In this document: piece by piece, positions 1 to 5,492 of the stretch
Position numbering within the stretch: position 1 is the stretch's first letter
Layout: each line of letters starts with the position of its first letter
NCBI GenBank assembly: GCA_005888695.1
Contig: VBBH01000117.1
Span: forward strand, 1 to 6,375
Direction: 5' to 3'
Source: Candidatus Bathyarchaeota archaeon
GTDB lineage: Archaea; Thermoproteota; Bathyarchaeia; 40CM-2-53-6
DNA length: 6,375 bases
Made by a program: the position numbers and the translations under genes
The notes under the pieces: model-generated
The model's database searches: none
What the model was told of the DNA's origin: nothing
The model's input: only the letters and a program-made list of their open reading frames with translations

Positions 1-28
1 CACACCGGCGAGCAGGAATAGACGACTA

Positions 29-700
29 CTACGCTGTAAGCAAAGGTGCCACCGGTTGCATGGCCTCCTCCTGCTCCAACCGCTTCTTGATCCTCTTCAA
101 ACGGAAGAAATCCTCACGCTCCCTCTCCTGCAACGACATCTCGATATAACGAATCGTGTTCTCAATCCGCGGAATAACAATGTACTCCAAACTATTCACA
201 CGCCTCTTCGTAGCAGCAATCGCCTCCGCCAATCGACGAATCGCAGCCTCCGCCGCAGAAAGCTCAACCATATTCTTAACAGCCTCAGACATCAAACCCA
301 CAGCCTCATCCAACTTCGACGAGGTCCCCAACATACTGTAAGGATAACCCTCCAACGGTCGAACCTTCACCGAAGCATGAGGAATAGACACACCAATCAC
401 ATTTCTCGTCGACGCTTCCACATCAAACCTATCCTGAACAGTCAAGCTCGCCTCAGTCAAACGCTCGAAACCCATCAGCATCTCAGCCTCTGCAAACCTA
501 CGATAGGTCTGCGCAAGAATATCCTGAGTTCGCTGCCTCAGAGCGCTGATCTCACGAGCGAACTGAAAGAACTCGATCATCAAAGCATCCAACTTCTCCC
601 TCAACAGATCGCCGCCCCTCTCCGCAATCCTATGCCTCTTCCTAAGAGCAATCAGCTGCATCCTAGTCGGCGCAGCACCACTAATAATCTCGCCAGGCAT
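29..700 (-). CDS. atpD: A-type ATP synthase subunit D (central shaft)
   Basis: Subunit D forms the long coiled-coil rotor shaft that turns inside the A3B3 head and couples proton or sodium flow through the membrane ring to ATP synthesis or hydrolysis. The 223-residue product matches the family's usual length. The N-terminal family signature PTRM is at residues 11-14, followed by a long charged helix to about residue 75. A less helical middle (about 95-125) follows, then a second long helix carrying TKRRVNSLEYIVIPRIENTI (164-183) and a basic/acidic tail ending near 210. The two helices pair as an antiparallel coiled coil in known structures. The ATG start is supported by a GGGAGG ribosome site seven bases upstream. 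It is the third gene of the operon, 15 bases after atpB. Only 28 bases follow its TAG stop before the window edge, so further atp genes or a terminator cannot be seen. Identification is secure. Confidence 0.97.
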   Translation of the reverse strand: MPGEIISGAAPTRMQLIALRKRHRIAERGGDLLREKLDALMIEFFQFAREISALRQRTQDILAQTYRRFAEAEMLMGFERLTEASLTVQDRFDVEASTRNVIGVSIPHASVKVRPLEGYPYSMLGTSSKLDEAVGLMSEAVKNMVELSAAEAAIRRLAEAIAATKRRVNSLEYIVIPRIENTIRYIEMSLQEREREDFFRLKRIKKRLEQEEAMQPVAPLLTA

Positions 701-707
701 CTAGAGG

Positions 708-713
708 CCTCCC
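708..713 (-). promoter_or_regulatory. Shine-Dalgarno site of atpD
   Basis: On the minus strand the spacer between atpB and atpD contains GGGAGG, with seven bases between it and the atpD ATG. The spacer also starts with a second in-frame TAG directly after the atpB TAG stop, a tandem stop. The position fixes the atpD start and suggests reinitiation or coupled translation after atpB. Confidence 0.85.
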
Positions 714-715
714 TA

Positions 716-2131
716 CTAGTTAGCTACGACAGATGTCATCAGTTTATCGCGATATTTTGGATGCCACTTCTTGATAGTCTCCGGATCAATCCTCTTCAAC
801 TCGGTCTCCGGAAGCGCACTCAGAAGACCCCATCCAAGATCGAGTGTAGCATCTATGTCCCGATTCTCATAGACTCCTTGGCTGATGAACCTCCGCTCGA
901 AGTTCTCAGCAAAGGTGAGGTACAGCTTATCCCTGGCAGACAGTGCTTCCTCGCCGACAACCGCAACAAGATCTCGGAAGCTCCGACCTTCGGCGTAAGC
1001 ATAATACAACTGATCCGAAACCTCTCGATGATCCTCTCTCGTCCGGCCCTTACCAATACCCTCCTTCATCAGACGCGACAGCGATGGCGCAGGATCAATC
1101 GGTGGATAGATCCCTTTTCGGTGCAGGCCTCGATCGATGAAAATTTGCCCTTCAGTAATGTAGCCGGTAAGGTCCGGAATCGGATGCGTCATGTCATCAT
1201 GTGGCATTGTCAGTATGGGCATCTGTGTGATCGTGCCTTTGGATCCGTGAAGGCGACCCGCTCGTTCGTATATCGAGGCCAGATCCGTGTACATGTATCC
1301 AGGATACCCTCTCCGACCAGGGACCTCTTCCCGGGCCGCCGCTATCTCCCTCAAAGCCTCAGCATAATTTGTCATATCCGTCAATATGACCAGCACATGC
1401 ATACCAAGCCTCACCGCAAAATATTCCGCAGTAGTCAACGCAAGCCGTGGAGTCAAGATGCGCTCGATCGCAGGATCGTCGGCAAGATTGACGAACATCG
1501 TCACATGATCGAAAGCTCCCTGCTTCTCAAAATCTTCCCGGAAGAAGCGAGCCTCATCAGCAGTAATGCCCATAGCGGCAAAGACAGTGGTGAAGGATTC
1601 CTCGGTTCCCTTGACCCGAGCCTGACGGGCGATCTGCGCCGCGATCATATTATGCGGCAGCCCGGCTCCCGAGAAAAGCGGCAGTTTCTGCCCCCTAACA
1701 AGAGTATTCATGCCGTCAATCGCAGAGACTCCAGTCTGGATGAACTCGCGTGGATATTCCCTAGCGAACGGGTTGATCGGTGAACCGTGAACGTCCAGAT
1801 AATCTTCTGGAATAATCCGTGGTCCCCCGTCGATGGGTCGACCGCTGCCGTCGAAGATTCTTCCCAACATGTCCGATGACACGGGCAGCTTGACCGTTTC
1901 ACCAGTGAAACTGACGGTTGTCTTCGAAACATCTAGTCCAGAGGTTCCTTCAAAGACCTGAACAATGGCCATGCCTTCTCCTACTTCCAGCACCTGGCCT
2001 CTCCTCTCTTCCCCAGTTGGAGTCTTGATGCGCGCGAGTTCTCCGTAGCCGACCCCTCTCACAGATTCTACTATCAATAGTGGCCCAGAAATTTCCCGGA
2101 TCGTCCTATATTCTAGTCCAGCAAGCGCCAT
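716..2131 (-). CDS. atpB: A-type ATP synthase subunit B (non-catalytic)
   Basis: Subunit B alternates with A in the A3B3 hexamer. It binds nucleotide at the interface but does not hydrolyse it, and helps position the catalytic site. The 471-residue product is full length. The beta-barrel domain spans about 1-75 ([16 protein letters not shown] near the start), the nucleotide-binding domain about 76-360 and the C-terminal helical domain about 361-471. In place of a Walker A P-loop it has SGAGLPHN (154-161), lacking the GKT signature, as is normal for B subunits. [15 protein letters not shown] (249-263) and [20 protein letters not shown] (271-290) are family blocks. PAPSLSRLM (347-355) contains R353, which by motif position should be the arginine that reaches into the neighbouring catalytic site. 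The ATG start has an AGGAGGT site nine bases upstream. It lies seven bases after atpA and 15 before atpD. Function is certain; the arginine role is transferred from family knowledge. Confidence 0.98.
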   Translation of the reverse strand: MALAGLEYRTIREISGPLLIVESVRGVGYGELARIKTPTGEERRGQVLEVGEGMAIVQVFEGTSGLDVSKTTVSFTGETVKLPVSSDMLGRIFDGSGRPIDGGPRIIPEDYLDVHGSPINPFAREYPREFIQTGVSAIDGMNTLVRGQKLPLFSGAGLPHNMIAAQIARQARVKGTEESFTTVFAAMGITADEARFFREDFEKQGAFDHVTMFVNLADDPAIERILTPRLALTTAEYFAVRLGMHVLVILTDMTNYAEALREIAAAREEVPGRRGYPGYMYTDLASIYERAGRLHGSKGTITQMPILTMPHDDMTHPIPDLTGYITEGQIFIDRGLHRKGIYPPIDPAPSLSRLMKEGIGKGRTREDHREVSDQLYYAYAEGRSFRDLVAVVGEEALSARDKLYLTFAENFERRFISQGVYENRDIDATLDLGWGLLSALPETELKRIDPETIKKWHPKYRDKLMTSVVAN

Positions 2132-2138
2132 TCTGACC

Positions 2139-3917
2139 TTACCTCCTCACTATCAAGACTAGATTGTCAAACTCGTGATCTATTCTAGCGAAAAGCTCCG
2201 TCGCGTACAGCTGGAATTTCTCAGACGGTTGGAGCCTCATTCTTGAAATCTCCGTCTTAACAGGCAGATCGAGGACCTTTTGAAGCGGAATATTCTCGTC
2301 CACCGACTTCTGCATCCGCTTGTAGAATTTTATGATCATCTTGATCATCTGATATGCTTTCTCGGGAGCACAGTAACTATCGACCGGATGATATGCATAT
2401 TGAATCAGAAAGTCCTCCTTGATCATCTTCGCCGCTTCCAAGATGACCCTTTGACCTTCCGAAAGCGCATCGGGACCTACGAGCATAACGATCTCCCTCA
2501 GCTCCTCATCCCTTTGCAAGAGATACATCCCTTCCTTTCGAAGCTCGACCCAGTCCTTTCCTATTCTATTGTACCATTCGTCCAGATTATCCAAGTATAA
2601 CGAGTAGCTTGTCAACCAGTTGATCGCTGGAAAATGCCTTCTGCTTGCGAGGTCCTTGTCAAGCGCCCAGAAGACTTTGACTATTCGCAATGTGTTCTGC
2701 GTAACAGGCTCGCTGAAGTCCGCCCCGGGTGGTGAGACCGCTCCTATGACCGAGATCGAGCCAATTCTTTTCGGCGATCCCTGAACGTCCAATCGTCCTG
2801 CCCGTTCATAGAACTCTGCCAGTCGGGACGCGAGATAAGCAGGGTATCCCTCTTCACCAGGCATCTCCTCCAGTCGACCAGAAATTTCCCTCAACGCTTC
2901 CGCCCACCTGCTGGTTGAATCAGCCATCAAAGCAACATCATAGCCCATGTCACGAAAATATTCCGCGATCGTGATGCCCGTGTAGACGCTTGCTTCCCGT
3001 GCCGCTATTGGCATGTTAGAAGTGTTTGCTACCAAGATCGTCCGGTTCATCAAAGGCTCTCCCGATCTAGGGTCCGTGAGCTTCGGAAATGTTTCAAGAA
3101 CCTCCGCCATCTCGTTGCCCCTCTCGCCGCACCCGACATAGACAATGACCTTTGCATCAGCCCATTTCGAAAGCTGCTGCTGACTAACAGTCTTTCCAGT
3201 TCCAAACCCGCCTGGAATCGCAGCAGTCCCCCCCTTAACTATCGGAAAGAAGAAATCCATAATACGCTGACCCGTTATCAATGGCGTGTCAGAAGGCAAC
3301 TTCCTCGCAAAGGGCCGCGCAATCCGCACTGGCCAAGTGTGCATCATGAACAGGGGCATCGGCCCGTTAGCCGTTTCCAGTTCCGCAACTGGCTCTGTCA
3401 AGGCATAGTCTCCCTCCGACGCGATGGACGAGATACGGCCCGAAAGGTTGGGAGGAACCATAATTCTCTGGGTAATGAGAGACGTCTCCTTGACTTCACC
3501 AATCACGTCCCCACCGCCAGTAACCTTCGAGCCTGACTCTACTTCAGGAACAAAGTGCCATTTCTTCCCCCGGTCCAGAGGCGAAGGTGCTACACCTCGC
3601 CTTACGAAGGGACCGGTTTTCTCGAAGAGAACGGTCAATGGTCTCTGGATCCCGTCATAAATCTGGCCAGTGATCCCTGGTCCTAGCTCGACCGACAATG
3701 GTTTGCCTGTTCGCTCCACAACTTCTCCAGGACGAATCCCTGCAGTCTCTTCGTAAACTTGGACGGTCGCCTTGTCTTCCTCAATCCTGATAATTTCGCC
3801 TATCAGCCCTTGCTCTCCAACCCTGACAACCTCGTACATTTGGCTGCCAAGCATATCTCTTGCAACTATGACAGGACCTGCCACTCGTTGGACCTTTCCT
3901 TTCTTCAAATCGGACAA
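2139..3917 (-). CDS. atpA: A-type ATP synthase subunit A (catalytic)
   Basis: Catalytic subunit of the archaeal rotary ATPase, making or hydrolysing ATP at the A/B interfaces on the cytoplasmic side of the membrane. The 592 residues match the family. The N-terminal barrel is about 1-75, the A-specific bulge ('non-homologous region') about 115-195, the nucleotide domain about 210-440 and the C-terminal helical domain 441-592. Walker A is GGFGTGKT (236-243, K242, T243), GCGERGNE (262-269) carries the expected catalytic glutamate E265, and Walker B ends at D333 in [11 protein letters not shown] (328-338). [11 protein letters not shown] (395-405) has Ala where SPPGGDF is usual. No intein interrupts the P-loop, a common insertion site in archaeal A subunits. 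The start is TTG: no ATG or GTG occurs upstream in frame before a stop at about 3969, and residue 2 onward begins the conserved barrel. The ribosome site upstream is weak. It is first in the A-B-D operon, divergent from the LOG-like gene. Confidence 0.98.
   Translation of the reverse strand: MSDLKKGKVQRVAGPVIVARDMLGSQMYEVVRVGEQGLIGEIIRIEEDKATVQVYEETAGIRPGEVVERTGKPLSVELGPGITGQIYDGIQRPLTVLFEKTGPFVRRGVAPSPLDRGKKWHFVPEVESGSKVTGGGDVIGEVKETSLITQRIMVPPNLSGRISSIASEGDYALTEPVAELETANGPMPLFMMHTWPVRIARPFARKLPSDTPLITGQRIMDFFFPIVKGGTAAIPGGFGTGKTVSQQQLSKWADAKVIVYVGCGERGNEMAEVLETFPKLTDPRSGEPLMNRTILVANTSNMPIAAREASVYTGITIAEYFRDMGYDVALMADSTSRWAEALREISGRLEEMPGEEGYPAYLASRLAEFYERAGRLDVQGSPKRIGSISVIGAVSPPGADFSEPVTQNTLRIVKVFWALDKDLASRRHFPAINWLTSYSLYLDNLDEWYNRIGKDWVELRKEGMYLLQRDEELREIVMLVGPDALSEGQRVILEAAKMIKEDFLIQYAYHPVDSYCAPEKAYQMIKMIIKFYKRMQKSVDENIPLQKVLDLPVKTEISRMRLQPSEKFQLYATELFARIDHEFDNLVLIVRR
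2141..2147 (-). promoter_or_regulatory. Shine-Dalgarno site of atpB inside the end of atpA
   Basis: AGGAGGT on the minus strand lies nine bases before the atpB ATG. The last two atpA sense codons (AGG AGG, Arg-Arg) and the first base of the atpA TAA stop make up this site. A ribosome terminating on atpA therefore sits on the atpB binding site, which favours coupled, near-stoichiometric production of A and B (inference). Confidence 0.88.
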
Positions 3918-4067
3918 TGGTAATACTCGCCTAAGGCTGAAATCGAATGCGGGCTGTCTGGGTCCAGATTAAAACCTTCTCCATATCATGAACGGTAACA
4001 TCAGCAATTTAGACGACGCGCATTCTCTGTCTGTTTCCGCGACCCTTATTCTTCAAGTGAATATGCC
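3918..4067. other. Divergent intergenic spacer
   Basis: This 150-base spacer separates the diverging atpA and LOG-like genes and must hold both start regions. Apart from the weak atpA TATA candidate I see no strong palindrome, operator or repeat. On the plus side AGTGA (4056-4060) lies seven bases before the LOG-like ATG and could act as a weak ribosome site. No clear plus-strand TATA box is visible. Confidence 0.6.
3966..3976 (-). promoter_or_regulatory. Possible TATA box for the atpABD operon
   Basis: On the minus strand GGTTTTAATCT, preceded by a purine-rich GGAGAA stretch, is the only A/T-rich block of TATA type in the atpA upstream region. A start site about 26 bases downstream would give a leader of about 28 bases before the TTG. 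The match to the archaeal box A consensus is modest and no transcript data are available, so this is only a candidate. Confidence 0.3.
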
Positions 4068-4658
4068 ATGTTTAGAGGAGTATCGAGAACCCCGCCAACA
4101 GGTTTCAAGAAACTAACCCAGATCTTAGTGATAGGCTCTGACGGAGATCATTGTCAGCCCCAAATGTACGAAGCCGCAAAATTGGTTGGAGACCAAATAG
4201 CATCCCGTGGAGCGGTCCTGGTAACCGGAGGATTGGGAGGCGTCATGGAAGCCGCATCGAAGGGTGCAAAGGAACGCGGTGGACTCGTTGTGGGAATAAT
4301 ACCACACGAAGAGATGAGCTATGCCAATCCCTTCTGCGACATCATAGTACCAACAGGATTGGGTTTCGCCAGAAACTACGTCACTGCCTACTCGGCAGAT
4401 TCAGTCATCGTTGTAGGAGGCGGAGCCGGAACAATGGTCGAAGCTTGCATAGCCTATCAAAAAGGAAAGTCTATCGTTGCCTTGACTGGTTCGGGTGGCA
4501 CAGCAGACAAGATCGCGGGCACTTATCTTGACGATAGGAAAGTTGTCAAAGTCATGTCAGCACCAACGCCAAGGGAAGTAGTGGACCTCGCATATGATAA
4601 TGCTCTAAACGGCAAGAAAGGGGTCAAGTACTTCCAGAGCGTTGCGAGAATGATTTAG
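4068..4658 (+). CDS. SLOG/LOG-like Rossmann protein, TIGR00725 type
   Basis: A 196-residue cytoplasmic protein of the LOG/SLOG nucleotide-binding superfamily, in the branch annotated as TIGR00725 or molybdenum-cofactor-carrier-like. Visible motifs are the first beta strand ILVIGS (19-24), the glycine-rich VTGGLGGVMEA (52-62), a GLGFARNYV block with R102-N103 (97-105), and GGGAGTMVEA (117-126). In the last of these Gly replaces the Pro of the PGGxGTxxE motif of true LOG phosphoribohydrolases. This GGGxGT form is typical of the TIGR00725 branch, so cytokinin-type nucleotide hydrolysis should not be assumed. The ligand is probably a nucleotide or phosphoribosyl compound, but the substrate is unknown. 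The ATG at 4068 leaves an 18-residue lead before the first strand. An internal AGAGGAG just after the ATG has no suitable start codon downstream, so I keep this start. It is divergent from atpA and stands 132 bases before the tRNA gene. Confidence 0.88.
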   Translation: MFRGVSRTPPTGFKKLTQILVIGSDGDHCQPQMYEAAKLVGDQIASRGAVLVTGGLGGVMEAASKGAKERGGLVVGIIPHEEMSYANPFCDIIVPTGLGFARNYVTAYSADSVIVVGGGAGTMVEACIAYQKGKSIVALTGSGGTADKIAGTYLDDRKVVKVMSAPTPREVVDLAYDNALNGKKGVKYFQSVARMI

Positions 4659-4790
4659 TCGCCAATCCAACTCATGACGAAAGCCCACTCTGGAAAAAAT
4701 TCCTAATTATTAGAGAGAACCTCTGTTTCGTATCCGTCTTGGAGTAACTCATATAGCCCGTGATTCTCTCCACCAAAACTGACTTGGTCT
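4659..4790. other. Intergenic spacer upstream of tRNA-Thr
   Basis: A 132-base spacer with no open reading frame of note. It holds a small GGAA-AAAA-TTCC hairpin-like element (4693-4704), an A/T-rich stretch just after it, and a CATATAG box near 4750. No clear U-tract terminator follows the LOG-like gene. Confidence 0.5.
4750..4756 (+). promoter_or_regulatory. Possible TATA box for tRNA-Thr
   Basis: CATATAG lies about 35-41 bases before the first tRNA base. With an archaeal start site about 25 bases downstream, the precursor would carry a leader of roughly a dozen bases to be removed by RNase P. The consensus match is partial, so this is a candidate only. Confidence 0.3.
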
Positions 4791-4813
4791 GCCCCGGTGG
4801 CTCAGCCTGGTAG

Positions 4814-4840
4814 ATGCCCTCATTCAGAGGGGCACTGGTG
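4814..4840 (+). other. tRNA-Thr intron 1 (D arm, near position 22/23)
   Basis: A 27-base insertion splits the 3' strand of the D stem. The boundaries are ambiguous by one base each way, because GA occurs at both ends (4813-4814 and 4840-4841); 4813-4839, 4814-4840 and 4815-4841 all give the same mature tRNA. The intron folds on itself with TGCCC (4815-4819) paired to GGGCA (4830-4834). The flanking helix expected for a bulge-helix-bulge can be drawn only with G-U pairs (for example CTGG 4807-4810 with CTGG 4835-4838), so this is a relaxed splice motif. Confidence 0.85.
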
Positions 4841-4877
4841 AGCGTCGCCTTGGTAAGGCGAAGGCCGCGGGTTCAAA

Positions 4878-4900
4878 AGCCTCGCAAGATGGGCTGAAAA
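4878..4900 (+). other. tRNA-Thr intron 2 (T loop, position 59/60)
   Basis: A 23-base insertion in the T loop with a textbook bulge-helix-bulge. The outer helix is the T stem (4867-4871 with 4902-4906). The central 4-bp helix is TTCA (4872-4875) with TGAA (4895-4898). The three-base bulges are AAA (4876-4878) and AAC (4899-4901), and the inner helix is GCCT (4879-4882) with GGGC (4891-4894). Cutting each bulge between its second and third base removes 4878-4900 and leaves a seven-base loop TTCAAAC. The archaeal tRNA splicing endonuclease should recognise it. Confidence 0.92.
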
Positions 4901-4941
4901 CCCCGCCCGGGGCTCCTCGTCACTAGTTCGTTAGGCTAAGA

Positions 4942-4947
4942 GAGGGA
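4942..4947 (+). promoter_or_regulatory. Ribosome binding site supporting the TTG start
   Basis: GAGGGA lies eight bases before the TTG at 4956. A second GGAG at 4950-4953 is only two bases away from that TTG and is too close to serve. The site supports initiation at the TTG rather than at the first ATG, 31 codons later. Confidence 0.6.
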
Positions 4948-4955
4948 CCGGAGAA

Positions 4956-5492
4956 TTGGGAAGCGAATCGATACGGTTCTCAACGAGCCAGCTCAGTCGT
5001 TTTAAGACCCCTCTCGGCCACTTGATACCGGGTCAGCCGTCGCAGACAATGCCTAGGCTGAAAGAACTGGTCGAACGAACACACCCGCCAAAAATAATCA
5101 CCGTAGGCGATGTAGTATCCACAGAGGCACAAGTAGCGGGCATCCCAGTAAGCCTAGCGATCATTGACGGAAAAACGATGAGACATGGCTACGCTCCCCC
5201 AATTTCAAAGACGCGAGTGACATTCCACGTCGTCAATCCTGCAGGTACAATAAGCCAAGAGTCATGGCAGGCGATCAAGAACGCGCTGAAGCAAGAGGCT
5301 GCCACGGTCATTGTCGAGGGAGAAGAGGATCTTCTTGCCCTCCCGGCCATACTTGAGGCACAGTTGAACGCGTTGATAGTTTACGGTCAGCCATCGCAGG
5401 GAATCGTGATCGTAGAAGTCACAAGCCAAAGAAAAGCAAAGCTAGCGAAACTTTTGGACGAGATTCGACAAGAGAGTCCTCAAGCTGGCTAG
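4956..5492 (+). CDS. GTP-dependent dephospho-CoA kinase (DUF359 family)
   Basis: Predicted to phosphorylate the 3'-hydroxyl of dephospho-CoA using GTP, the last step of archaeal coenzyme A synthesis, in the cytoplasm. It belongs to the DUF359 (PF04019) family, characterised in Thermococcus kodakarensis and unrelated to bacterial CoaE. At 178 residues it has the family size. The motifs in order are TPLGHLI (18-24), ITVGDVVS (48-55), IIDGKTMR (69-76), NPAGTIS (94-100), VEGEEDLLALPA (120-131) and VYGQPSQGIVIVEV (142-155). Conserved acidic residues D52, D71 and D125 are the likely metal or substrate ligands (inference from conservation). The start is TTG: the first ATG codon, residue 32, would remove the conserved PLGxLI segment, and a GAGGGA site precedes the TTG. 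It follows tRNA-Thr by 41 bases. The stop codon overlaps that of the convergent membrane-protein gene. Confidence 0.93.
   Translation: MGSESIRFSTSQLSRFKTPLGHLIPGQPSQTMPRLKELVERTHPPKIITVGDVVSTEAQVAGIPVSLAIIDGKTMRHGYAPPISKTRVTFHVVNPAGTISQESWQAIKNALKQEAATVIVEGEEDLLALPAILEAQLNALIVYGQPSQGIVIVEVTSQRKAKLAKLLDEIRQESPQAG

Larger units (their letters stand above)
4791..4914 (+). tRNA. tRNA-Thr(GGT) with two introns
   Basis: Threonine tRNA with anticodon GGT (4852-4854), reading ACC and ACU. Stems read directly from the sequence: acceptor GCCCCGG (4791-4797) with CCGGGGC (4907-4913); D stem GCTC (4800-4803) with GAGC across an intron; anticodon stem TCGCC (4845-4849) with GGCGA (4857-4861) around loop TTGGTAA; T stem GCGGG (4867-4871) with CCCGC (4902-4906). 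The discriminator is U (4914), as expected for archaeal tRNA-Thr. No CCA is encoded (CCT follows). Removing a 27-base D-arm intron and a 23-base T-loop intron leaves 74 bases with a normal TTCAAAC T loop and all four stems fully paired. There is no intron at the canonical 37/38 site. Searches not allowing non-canonical introns would miss or misplace this gene. Confidence 0.95.

Noticed and set aside
56..1783. A 575-codon open frame on the plus strand, antisense to atpD and most of atpB
   Set aside because: It is in exact codon register with the two sense genes, so it stays open simply because they avoid TTA, CTA and TCA codons here. It ends at the first sense TCA codon. The translation has no recognisable domain, while the sense strand encodes two certain ATPase subunits.
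2333..2350. Tandem 9-base repeat TGATCATCT x2 within atpA
   Set aside because: It encodes the conserved helical MIKMIIK stretch of subunit A; the repeat follows from the amino acids and is not a separate element.
3339..3660. Short plus-strand open frames over atpA
   Set aside because: They are shadows of the atpA coding strand with no recognisable motifs or ribosome sites.
4068..4080. Alternative start of the LOG-like gene after the internal AGAGGAG
   Set aside because: No ATG, GTG or TTG in frame lies at a suitable distance. The next GTG (codon 21) would delete half of the first beta strand.
4693..4704. GGAA-AAAA-TTCC hairpin as a terminator of the LOG-like gene
   Set aside because: The stem is only four A/T-rich pairs and no U-tract follows, so a terminator cannot be supported.
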